Positions 7,379 to 13,303 of a stretch of 13,303 nucleotides of DNA are shown one piece after another. The stretch lies in the NCBI GenBank assembly GCA_050699055.1, contig JBOHCT010000121.1, positions 1-13,303 of the forward strand. Reading direction: 5' to 3'. The notes beneath the pieces were generated by a model. The model was not told where the DNA came from, made no database searches, and saw nothing but the letters and a program-made list of their open reading frames with translations. A program made the translations under genes and the position numbers. This DNA comes from JBOHCT01 sp050699055 (lineage in GTDB: Bacteria; Actinomycetota; Actinomycetes; Streptosporangiales; JBOHCT01). Every line of letters starts with the position of its first letter. Position 1 is the first letter of the stretch.

Positions 7379-7458
7379 GATCACGTTCTCCTTCCAAATT
7401 GTCGGCGGAAGGCGGCATTTCGGACGCAGCGTCGACCATTTACAAGGAGGACCTGATC
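7379..7458. repeat. Imperfect 30-bp inverted repeat in a gene-free gap
   Basis: The left arm 7379-7408 and right arm 7429-7458 match at 23 of 30 positions when one is reverse-complemented, starting from a shared GATCA end; the first 15 positions match at 13. The arms are 20 bp apart. The stretch is clearly richer in A+T than its neighbours. It may be a long imperfect RNA hairpin, leftover ends of a small mobile element, or chance. The rest of the 7262-7543 gap holds no gene I can support. Confidence 0.5.
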
Positions 7459-7516
7459 ATCTAGTGTCGCGCGGCGGGCTACGAGGCACGGAGGGCTGAC
7501 CACGGGCCGTGCGTAT

Positions 7517-7548
7517 GCTAGGGCCTGGCTCCTAATCCAGGCCCTAGC
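7517..7548 (-). terminator. Strong 12-bp hairpin over the DUF899-like stop codon
   Basis: GCTAGGGCCTGG (7517-7528) and CCAGGCCCTAGC (7537-7548) form a perfect 12-bp inverted repeat with an 8-nt A/T-containing loop. The TAG stop of the DUF899-like gene (7546-7544) lies inside the first arm as read on the minus strand. It is the strongest hairpin noticed in the window. No U-tract follows, so termination may rely on stem strength alone. It could also protect the 3' end of the transcript. Confidence 0.6.
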
Positions 7549-7855
7549 CGCGGCCGCGATCCGCGTACGCGTAGGACGGGTACCACTCTCCCCGACCCTC
7601 TGGCAGCGGGTCGGGCACCTGCCAAACGGGCCAGAGGAGGTCGATGCCCCGCTCGTCCGCGTCGAGGTCACGCGGGCCCTCGGTGAACACATAGTCGGGG
7701 ACTGTCCCGCCGGGCGGGAGCTTCCTCCGCAGGACGGCTACGCGTTCGCGGTGGTCGCGCAGCTCGACCTCGGCGCGCAACAGGTCCTCGCGGGCCGACA
7801 CGTAGTCCTCGCTCGCGTGTTCCGGCCACAGCCGAAGCCGCGCCCAGTCGCCCAT
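7544..7855 (-). CDS. Short DUF899-family protein lacking the thioredoxin core
   Basis: A 103-residue protein. I chose the ATG at 7855 because GAGGAGG lies 5 nt upstream; a TTG 39 nt further upstream has no such site. Residues 14-60 (EDYVSAREDLLRAEVELRDH, then LRRKLPPGG and PDYVF) match the helical N-terminus of DUF899 proteins. Residues 68-97 (ERGIDLLWPVW, PEGRGEWYP) match the extreme C-terminus of the same family. The middle, which in full-length members (over 200 residues) is a thioredoxin-like fold with a CPxC-type motif, is absent; the protein has no cysteine. The reading frame is intact with normal codon use. It may be a decayed gene or a small protein kept for another role. The family match is from recall of family sequences. 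It lies 65 bp downstream of the amidohydrolase and may share its transcript. Confidence 0.65.
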   Translation of the reverse strand: MGDWARLRLWPEHASEDYVSAREDLLRAEVELRDHRERVAVLRRKLPPGGTVPDYVFTEGPRDLDADERGIDLLWPVWQVPDPLPEGRGEWYPSYAYADRGRG

Positions 7856-7920
7856 GTGAGCCTCCTCACGCGCTGAGTCGCCGGGTCTCGACAAGTGTGG
7901 AGAGATTAGCTATGTGGAAG

Positions 7921-9141
7921 TCAAGTTATCGAGTTCGCGCCATAGGGGTCGGTCACGACTCCCTCGTCGCGCCCGGTGTCGTACCGGTAGACCTCGCGCC
8001 CCTCGATGTAGGCCCGCTCGCAGCGCTGCAGCACGTCGAGCGGGTCGCCGGACCAGACGCACACGTCACCGTCCTTGCCGGGCTCCAACGAGCCGACCCG
8101 GTCGTCGATACCGAGCATGCGGGCGGGGTTGACGGTGATCGCGCGCAGTGCCTCGTCGCGGTCGAGGCCCTCCTTCATCGCGAGCGTCGCCTGGTGGACG
8201 AGGAAGTGGATCGGTACGACAGGATGGTCGGTCATGATCGCGACCAGTACCCCCGCGCGTGCGAGCACCCCTGGTCCCTTGAGAGTGCGCTGCCTGAGCT
8301 CGATCTTGGCGCGGGCCGTGAAGAGTGGGCCCGTGATGACGGGGATGTTCTTCTCGGCCAGGAAATCGGCGATGAGGTGGGCCTCGGTACCGTGGTTGAC
8401 GACCAGGCGGTAGCCGAACTCCTCGGCCAAACGCACCGCGGTCGCGACGTCGTCGGCACGGTGACAGTGCTGGCACCACGGCACTTCACCGCGCAGCACC
8501 ATGCCGAGCGCCTCGAGCCGCGGATCCGTCTCCACCGGCGAGCCACCCGCCTCGGCGTTCGCGCGCCGCTCCATGTAGTCGCGCGTCTTGGTAAAGGCGT
8601 CGCGGATTACCGAGGCGACTCCGAGCCGCGTACTCGGTAGCTGCTTCTTGTCGCCGTACACGCGCTTGGGATTCTCCCCGAGTGCGCTCTTCACGCTCGC
8701 GGGCTCGCGGAACGCCATCTCGTCAACGACGCGTCCCCAGCACTTGAGCGCGACCGTCCGACCGCCGATCGGGTTCGCCGAGCCTGGTTTGACGACCGCG
8801 GTGAGCACGCCGCCGCTGAGCGCGTCGGGGAAACCCTTGTCGGCCGGGTTGATCGCGTCGATCGCGCGCAGGCCCGCGCCGTTGGGGTCGGTCCTCTCGT
8901 TCGTGTCGTCGCCGGCCCACCCCTCGGCCTCCTCATGGACGCCCACGTGCGCGTGCCCGTCGACAAAACCCGGGACCACCCACTTGCCCGAGACGTCGAC
9001 GACCTCGACCCCATCAGGGATGGCCACGTTCCGCCCGACGGCCGCGACCCGTCCGTCCTCGATGAGCACGGTCCCCCCGTCCGCCGGCTCCCCCACCCCA
9101 GGGACGACGTATCCTCCGATGATCGCCACGCTGCGCCCCAC
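7921..9141 (-). CDS. Metal-dependent amidohydrolase, imidazolonepropionase-like
   Basis: A 406-residue member of the amidohydrolase superfamily (TIM-barrel metal hydrolases). I chose the GTG at 9141 because GAGGAGGGAGG lies 7 nt upstream and the N-terminal beta-strand (SVAIIGGYVV) begins right after. Likely metal ligands are His63 and His65 (VDGHAHVG), His225 or His227 (CQHCHRADD), His250 (VVNHGTEAH) and Asp305 (IMTDHPVVP). The small composite beta-sandwich domain is formed by the first 55 residues and the C-terminal GSLEPGKDGDVCVWSGDPLD. The substrate is unknown; the family covers cyclic amides, dipeptides and related bonds. There is no signal peptide, so it is probably cytoplasmic. It follows nusB after 115 bp in the same direction, a place where Streptomyces carries bldD. 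Confidence 0.85.
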   Translation of the reverse strand: MGRSVAIIGGYVVPGVGEPADGGTVLIEDGRVAAVGRNVAIPDGVEVVDVSGKWVVPGFVDGHAHVGVHEEAEGWAGDDTNERTDPNGAGLRAIDAINPADKGFPDALSGGVLTAVVKPGSANPIGGRTVALKCWGRVVDEMAFREPASVKSALGENPKRVYGDKKQLPSTRLGVASVIRDAFTKTRDYMERRANAEAGGSPVETDPRLEALGMVLRGEVPWCQHCHRADDVATAVRLAEEFGYRLVVNHGTEAHLIADFLAEKNIPVITGPLFTARAKIELRQRTLKGPGVLARAGVLVAIMTDHPVVPIHFLVHQATLAMKEGLDRDEALRAITVNPARMLGIDDRVGSLEPGKDGDVCVWSGDPLDVLQRCERAYIEGREVYRYDTGRDEGVVTDPYGANSIT

Positions 9142-9256
9142 CAGGTTGCCTCCCTCCTCGACGCGTGCGTCAGCGATCCTCGCACACCGCGTGCCGCGGA
9201 AGGTCGCCGCCCGTCGGTACGATCCTCCGCGCATGATCCGTGGGGGGACGGGCCGC

Positions 9257-9667
9257 TCAGAGCTGGAGCGAGGGCTTCAGCTGGAGGAGCCGGGCGAGCA
9301 GGCCGTTGACGAACGTCGACGACTCGGATGTCGACAGGTCGCGTGCCAGCGCGACCGCCTCGCTGATCGCCACCCCGTCAGGCACGTCGCCCGCCCACAA
9401 CAGCTCGTACGCGCCGAGGCGCAGCACGTTACGGTCGACGGCCGGCATCCGCTCGAGCTCCCACCCGACGGAGTAGGTCTGGAGAAGCTCGTCGATCCGT
9501 TCACGGTGGGCCTCGACGCCTTCGACCAGGGACACGGTGTACTCAGGCACCGGTGGGCTCGCCTGTGCGATGCGTTCGGCCAGCAGCGCCATCACCGATA
9601 TCTGGCGCAGCTCGGCCGCGTAGAGAGTGTCGAGCGCGCGCTTGCGGGCCTTCGTCCTGGCGGTCAC
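9257..9667 (-). CDS. nusB: Transcription antitermination factor NusB
   Basis: A 136-residue all-helical protein of the usual NusB length. It starts with the basic RNA-binding head TARTKARKRALDTLYAAELR and has the conserved core MPAVDRNVLRLGAYELLW (about residues 74-91) and VAISEAVALARDLSTSESSTFVNGLLA near the end. Family knowledge: NusB binds NusE (ribosomal protein S10) and boxA RNA to support rRNA transcription. The GTG start at 9667 overlaps the efp stop codon (GTGA), implying coupling with EF-P. No clear terminator follows it; the next gene in the same direction is an amidohydrolase 115 bp away. Confidence 0.95.
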   Translation of the reverse strand: MTARTKARKRALDTLYAAELRQISVMALLAERIAQASPPVPEYTVSLVEGVEAHRERIDELLQTYSVGWELERMPAVDRNVLRLGAYELLWAGDVPDGVAISEAVALARDLSTSESSTFVNGLLARLLQLKPSLQL

Positions 9668-10221
9668 GCGCGGCCGAGGTACTCACCGGTGCGGGTATCG
9701 ACCTTGATCCGTTCACCGGACTCGATGAAGAGCGGCACCTGCACCTGGGCGCCCGTCTCCAGCGTCGCTGGCTTGGTACCCCCCGTCGAGCGGTCACCCT
9801 GCAGGCCAGGCTCGGTGTCGGCGATCGTGAGCTCCACGGCCGCGGGCAGGTCGACGTACAGCGGTGTCTCCGTGTGCCAGGCGACGGTGGCCGTCATGTT
9901 CTCGAGAAGGTAGCCGGCGATGCGCCCAACCGTCTCCCGCGGGATCGGCAGCTGATCGAACGTGTCCATGTCCATGAACACGAAGGCGTCCCCGTCGCGG
10001 TAGAGATACTGCATCTCTCGCCGGTCGACGGTGGCGACGTCGACCTTGACACCCGCGTTGAACGTCTTGTCGACGACCTTGCCGGACAGGACGTTCTTGA
10101 GCTTGGTACGGACGAACGCCCCCCCTTTGCCGGGCTTGACGTGCTGGAACTCCACCACGTTCCAGAGCCCTCCGTCGAGGTTCAGCGTCATGCCGTTCTT
10201 GAGGTCGTTGGTCGTCGCCAC
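9664..10221 (-). CDS. efp: Elongation factor P
   Basis: A 185-residue EF-P of normal length with its three beta-barrel domains. It binds stalled ribosomes between the P and E sites and helps peptide-bond formation at consecutive prolines. The tip loop of domain I reads VKPGKGGAFVRTKLKN; Lys32 equals the modified Lys34 of E. coli. Domain III carries LPAAVELTIADTEPGLQGDRSTGGTKPATLETG, the conserved C-terminal signature. It starts at GTG 10221, and AGGGAG lies about 11 nt upstream, a rather long spacing. It is 29 bp downstream of pepQ and overlaps nusB by 4 nt. I know that actinobacterial EF-Ps are thought to work without lysine modification and that the described loop is PGKGP; here it is PGKGG. 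No modification gene (epmA or a rhamnosyltransferase) is seen in the window. Confidence 0.96.
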   Translation of the reverse strand: MATTNDLKNGMTLNLDGGLWNVVEFQHVKPGKGGAFVRTKLKNVLSGKVVDKTFNAGVKVDVATVDRREMQYLYRDGDAFVFMDMDTFDQLPIPRETVGRIAGYLLENMTATVAWHTETPLYVDLPAAVELTIADTEPGLQGDRSTGGTKPATLETGAQVQVPLFIESGERIKVDTRTGEYLGRA

Positions 10222-10250
10222 GATGGTGGTCTCTCCCTGGTACGCGAGCG

Positions 10251-11330
10251 TCAGAGGACGAGGAGCTCCTTGGTGGAGGTCGTGAGCAGCTCCGGCCCGT
10301 CGGGGCGCACCACGAGAGTGTCCTCGATACGAACGCCGCCGCGGCGGGGGATGTAGACGCCCGGCTCGACGGTGACCGAAACCGCGTCTTGGAGTTTACC
10401 GGTGCCCGAGACCCCTATGTACGGCTGCTCGTGCACCTCCAAGCCGATGCCGTGCCCGAGCCCGTGCGGGAAGTTGTCGGCGAGACCCGCGGCCCGGACC
10501 ACGGAACGCGCGGCCTCGTCGACGTCGCGGACGTCCGCGCCGGGCACCAGCGCGTCCCTCCCGCCCCGCTGGGCGTCGGCCACGAGGTCGTAGAGCTCAC
10601 GCTGCCAGTCCCGGACCTCACCGACGATCACCGTACGGGTCATGTCGGCGTGGTAGCCGTGGTAGAGGGCGCCGAAGTCCATGGCGATCAGATCGCCGCG
10701 GGAGACCTGCCGATCGGTCGGGGCGTGGTGGGGCTCGGCCGAGTGCGGGCCACTCGCGACGATCGTGGAGAACGCGGGGCCCTCGGCACCGTGCTCGAGG
10801 AAGCGCTCTTCCAGCGCCCGGGCGATCTCGCGCTCGGTGACCCCCGCCTTCATCGTCGACATCACATGCCGGAAGGCGCGGTCGGTGATCTGGCAGGCCG
10901 CGCGCAGTTTGTCGATCTCGTCGGCGTCCTTGACCATGCGCAGGTCCTCCACGGCGCGGCCCAGGCGGACCAGCTCGGCGCCGGCACCCGCCTCAGCGAG
11001 CCGGTCACCCGCTTCGACGGTCACGTGGTGGGCCTCGAACGCGAGCCGGCGCACGCCGTCCTTGGCCGCCCGCTCGGCGAGCGCCGCGGCGACCTTGCGA
11101 TCGACCACCAGCTCGGCGTCCGCCGCCTGGTCCGCGGCCTGCAGCACGTACCGGCCGTCGGTGGCGAGCACGGCGTGGCCCGCCGCCTCGACGAGGAGGG
11201 CGGCGTTGGACCCGGTGAAGCCGGTCAGGTAGCGGACGTTCGCGGGATGGGTGACGAGGGCGGCGTCAGCGTCCCGGTCGCGGACCAAGGCGCGCAGGCA
11301 CTGGCGCCGGCGTTCGTGGGTCTCGGGCAT
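10251..11330 (-). CDS. pepQ: Xaa-Pro peptidase (M24 family)
   Basis: A 359-residue M24 metallopeptidase that cleaves Xaa-Pro bonds, in the cytoplasm. The N-terminal creatinase-like domain (residues 5-125, with NVRYLTGFTGSNAALLV) is followed by the pita-bread catalytic domain. The five dinuclear-metal ligands are present: Asp218 (AMDFG), Asp229 (HADMTRT), His293 (HGLGHGIG), Glu322 (VEPGVY) and Glu336 (RIEDT). I chose the ATG at 11330 since homology begins there; upstream in-frame sequence is basic and unlike the family. No SD is visible before it, but a -10-like TACGCT ends 7 nt upstream, suggesting leaderless expression. It could equally be named pepP (aminopeptidase P); the position between aroQ and efp is the conserved actinobacterial order. 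Confidence 0.9.
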   Translation of the reverse strand: MPETHERRRQCLRALVRDRDADAALVTHPANVRYLTGFTGSNAALLVEAAGHAVLATDGRYVLQAADQAADAELVVDRKVAAALAERAAKDGVRRLAFEAHHVTVEAGDRLAEAGAGAELVRLGRAVEDLRMVKDADEIDKLRAACQITDRAFRHVMSTMKAGVTEREIARALEERFLEHGAEGPAFSTIVASGPHSAEPHHAPTDRQVSRGDLIAMDFGALYHGYHADMTRTVIVGEVRDWQRELYDLVADAQRGGRDALVPGADVRDVDEAARSVVRAAGLADNFPHGLGHGIGLEVHEQPYIGVSGTGKLQDAVSVTVEPGVYIPRRGGVRIEDTLVVRPDGPELLTTSTKELLVL

Positions 11331-11337
11331 GTCGAAG

Positions 11338-11343
11338 AGCGTA
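11338..11343 (-). promoter_or_regulatory. Candidate -10 for leaderless pepQ-efp-nusB transcript
   Basis: TACGCT on the minus strand ends 7 nt before the A of the pepQ ATG at 11330. This is the spacing expected if transcription starts at the start codon itself, which is common in actinobacteria, and pepQ has no visible ribosome-binding site. No convincing -35 is present. The remaining 11331-11439 gap shows no other feature I can support. Confidence 0.35.
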
Positions 11344-11439
11344 GCTGGCCGATGTGGGCCGCGATCGTGAGGCCGGGTAGGCCCGCGCGTCGCGCCGCAC
11401 GTGGGTGTCACAGTGGCGATGTACCGCCGGCTCGAAGGT

Positions 11440-11910
11440 TCAGCGATTCTCTGGGGCGCGGATGAGTTCCGCGACGGCCCGCAGCGCGAGGCGGTACGAG
11501 GACAGGCCGAACCCTGCGATGGTCCCGCTCGCGACCCCGGCGACGACCGAGGTGTGCCGGAACTCCTCGCGGGCCGCGGGGTTGGAGATGTGCACCTCGA
11601 CGAGCGGCGCGGTACGCATGGCGATCGCGTCGTGCAGGGCGTACGAGTAATGCGTGAACGCGCCGGGGTTCAGCACGACCGGCGTGCGCGCGTCGGCGGC
11701 CTCGTGGATCCAGCGCACCAGCTCAGCTTCATCGTCGGTCTGCCGCACCGTGACCTCTAGCCCGAGTTCCCGCCCCGTCGCCTCGCACCGGCGCGCGAGG
11801 TCCTCGTAGGCGACAGTGCCGTACACGTCGGGCTCGCGGACGCCGAGCCGGGCGAGATTGGGGCCGTTGACGACGAGGACAGCCGAGGACACGGGAGCGG
11901 ACGCCGTCAT
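11440..11910 (-). CDS. aroQ: 3-Dehydroquinate dehydratase, type II
   Basis: A 156-residue type II enzyme that converts 3-dehydroquinate to 3-dehydroshikimate, the third step of the shikimate pathway. Conserved active-site residues are visible: Arg25 and Tyr30 in VNGPNLARLGVREPDVYG, Asn81 and His87 in NPGAFTHYSYALHDAI, and the catalytic His107 in VEVHISN, with REEFRH after it. These match Arg19, Tyr24 and His101 of the Mycobacterium tuberculosis enzyme. The family forms dodecamers. The ATG at 11910 overlaps the aroB stop codon (ATGA), so synthesis is coupled to the enzyme for the preceding step. The length is normal. Confidence 0.96.
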   Translation of the reverse strand: MTASAPVSSAVLVVNGPNLARLGVREPDVYGTVAYEDLARRCEATGRELGLEVTVRQTDDEAELVRWIHEAADARTPVVLNPGAFTHYSYALHDAIAMRTAPLVEVHISNPAAREEFRHTSVVAGVASGTIAGFGLSSYRLALRAVAELIRAPENR

Positions 11911-12998
11911 CCGCTCACCTGGTCGTAGGCGGCCTCGAGCAGCTCCTCAGGAGGGTCCTCGAGCAGGCCGGGGCGCGCGAGACCGTCGAGCACGACGAGG
12001 CGCAGCCGTGCCCCGCGGGCCTTCTTGTCCCGCGACATCGCCTCGCGGAGGGTGGCCCACGACCCGCGGCGGTACGTCGTCGGCAGGCCCAGGGCACCGA
12101 GTACCGTACGGTGACGGTGTACCGTCTCCCGGTCCAGCCGGCCGGCGAGATGAGCCAGTTCGGCGACGTAGACCATGCCGACGGCGACCGCCGCGCCGTG
12201 CCGCCAGGCGTAACCTTCGGCGAGCTCGATCGCGTGCCCGAGGGTGTGGCCGTAGTTGAGGATCTCCCTGCTCTTTCCGCCGGTGGCGCGCTCGCGAAGG
12301 TCGCCGGACACGACGTCGGCCTTGACGCGGATCGAGCGCTCGACGAGCTCACGGGTACGCGGGCCGGACGCGACGCGGGCGTCCGCGGGATCCGCCTCGA
12401 CGATCTCGAGGATCGCGGGGTCGGCGATGAAACCGGTCTTCACGACCTCCGCGAGCCCGCTCACGTAGTCGTCACGCGGAAGGGTCGCGAGGAGGTCGAG
12501 GTCACAGAGCACGCCGGCCGGCGGGTGGAACGCCCCGACGAGGTTCTTGCCCTCCTCGGTGTTGATCGCGGTCTTGCCGCCGACAGCGGCGTCGACCAGT
12601 CCGAGGAGCGTCGTCGGACACTGGACGACCTGCACCCCGCGCAGCCAGGTCGCCGCCGTGAAGCCGGCGAGGTCGGTGGTCGCGCCTCCGCCCAGCCCGA
12701 CGACGGCGTCGCTTCGGGTCAGCCCGATCTTCCCGAACGTCGACCAGAGGTGGGCCGCGACCGCGACGTCCTTGGACGGCTCGCCGTCGGGGACCTCGAC
12801 GGCGTAGGCGTCGTACCCGGCGTCTGCGAGAGACGCCCACGCGGCCTCGGCCGACTCCCGCAACGGCCCCGGGTAGACGACCGCGACCGTTCGGGGGCTC
12901 CCGCCGAGCAGGTCAGGAAGCTCGTCGAGCACCCCGCGGCCGACCACGACGTCGTACGGGGCCTCCCCGCCGACCCGGATCCTGGTGGGCGCGCTCAC
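11907..12998 (-). CDS. aroB: 3-Dehydroquinate synthase
   Basis: A 363-residue NAD- and Zn-dependent enzyme that cyclises DAHP to 3-dehydroquinate, the second step of the shikimate pathway. The NAD-binding segment is GLGGGATTDLAGF (101-113), and substrate-site motifs include KTAIN (142-146) and GKNLVGAFHPP (150-160). The Zn ligands are Glu184 (GLAEVVKTG), His251 (NYGHTLGHAIE, with His255) and His267 (WRHGAAVAVGM); their spacing equals that of the characterised Aspergillus domain. The GTG start at 12998 overlaps the aroK stop (GTGA). It lies between aroK and aroQ, all in one coupled unit. Length and motifs are those of a functional enzyme. Confidence 0.97.
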   Translation of the reverse strand: MSAPTRIRVGGEAPYDVVVGRGVLDELPDLLGGSPRTVAVVYPGPLRESAEAAWASLADAGYDAYAVEVPDGEPSKDVAVAAHLWSTFGKIGLTRSDAVVGLGGGATTDLAGFTAATWLRGVQVVQCPTTLLGLVDAAVGGKTAINTEEGKNLVGAFHPPAGVLCDLDLLATLPRDDYVSGLAEVVKTGFIADPAILEIVEADPADARVASGPRTRELVERSIRVKADVVSGDLRERATGGKSREILNYGHTLGHAIELAEGYAWRHGAAVAVGMVYVAELAHLAGRLDRETVHRHRTVLGALGLPTTYRRGSWATLREAMSRDKKARGARLRLVVLDGLARPGLLEDPPEELLEAAYDQVSG

Positions 12999-13303
12999 CC
13001 CGGCTCCCCGCCCTCCTTCAGGGTGGCCAACACGTCGTCGGTGACCTCCGCGGGGTCACGGCCGTCGGTCGCGACGGTCGTGGAGGCGACGTCCTCATAG
13101 AAGGGGTGGCGGGCCTCGAGCTGCCTGCGCAGCGTCGTGCGCGGGTTCCCGACGAGCAGCGGACGGCTCCGCGCGAGCCCGACGCGGCGCGCGGCGTCGG
13201 CGAGCCCGACATCGAGGAAGACAACGTGCTGGTCGCGGAGCAGGGTGCGCGCGCCCTCGTCGAGGACGGCGCCTCCGCCGAGCGCGAGCACGCCGTCATG
13301 CTC
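12995..13303 (-). CDS. aroK: Shikimate kinase, C-terminal part; start outside the window
   Basis: The last 102 residues of shikimate kinase, which phosphorylates shikimate with ATP. The P-loop lies beyond the window edge. Visible parts are the shikimate-binding GVLALGGGAVLDEGAR (Gly-Gly-Gly motif), the strand VVFLDVGL, the lid segment RSRPLLVGNPR with the ATP-contacting arginine, and the C-terminal RHPFYEDVASTTVATDG. It is transcribed into aroB with a 4-nt overlap. In Streptomyces, aroC lies just upstream of aroK; that position falls outside this window. Confidence 0.95.
   Translation of the reverse strand, partial: EHDGVLALGGGAVLDEGARTLLRDQHVVFLDVGLADAARRVGLARSRPLLVGNPRTTLRRQLEARHPFYEDVASTTVATDGRDPAEVTDDVLATLKEGGEPG

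Noticed and set aside
7399..7421. TTGTCGGCG-N8-CATTTC resembling the PafBC/RecA-independent DNA-damage promoter
   Set aside because: The -10 part does not fit TAnnnT, and no plus-strand gene lies downstream.
6422..7456. Long plus-strand frame opposite the methyltransferase
   Set aside because: Antisense shadow in G+C-rich DNA; no recognisable domain and no good ribosome-binding site seen.
7900..7926. TTGACT and TAATCT on the minus strand upstream of the DUF899-like gene
   Set aside because: Only 10 bp separate them, too close for a -35/-10 pair.
9142..9256. Promoter or terminator between nusB and the amidohydrolase
   Set aside because: Only a 4-bp stem and no matched -35/-10 pair could be seen.
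10389..11465. Long plus-strand frame opposite pepQ
   Set aside because: Antisense to a gene with all five metal ligands intact; composition is that of a shadow frame.

Overview
The window is about 70% G+C chromosomal DNA of an actinobacterium. Signs of this are strong G/C bias at third codon positions, many GTG starts, genes joined by 4-nt GTGA/ATGA overlaps, DUF3040 and TgpA-type transglutaminase families, and an aroK-aroB-aroQ-pepQ-efp-nusB block in the order known from Streptomyces and relatives. I cannot assign a genus. No tRNA, rRNA, CRISPR array, intact insertion sequence or phage gene was seen.

Layout. (a) 1-4543, plus strand: a MoxR AAA+ ATPase (5' end outside the window), a DUF58 membrane protein and a TgpA-like transmembrane transglutaminase form one compact operon. 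By family knowledge this trio is a chaperone ATPase with membrane partners, linked to the cell envelope. (b) 4568-7261, minus strand: a DUF3040 small membrane protein, DNA polymerase IV (dinB) and a class I SAM methyltransferase. The methyltransferase and dinB are translationally coupled. The DUF3040 gene has its own plausible promoter, flanked by a palindrome. (c) 7262-9141: the least conserved stretch. It holds a 282-bp gene-free gap with an imperfect 30-bp inverted repeat, a 103-residue protein that looks like a DUF899 (thioredoxin-fold) protein without its core, a strong hairpin over that gene's stop codon, and a metal-dependent amidohydrolase. (d) 9257-13303, minus strand: nusB, efp, pepQ, aroQ, aroB and the 3' part of aroK. 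They cover transcription antitermination, translation of polyproline stretches, dipeptide hydrolysis and the early and middle shikimate pathway.

Five of the gene junctions are 4-nt start/stop overlaps, so (a), most of (b) and (d) read as tightly coupled operons. The plus and minus blocks converge at 4543/4568 with only 24 bp between the stop codons.

Most of the window is conserved housekeeping content. I found no convincing new multi-gene system. The best leads are the core-less DUF899 protein, the inverted-repeat element at 7379-7458, the operator-like palindrome beside the DUF3040 promoter and the EF-P loop variant. Functions are family assignments from visible motifs, and no database search was possible.
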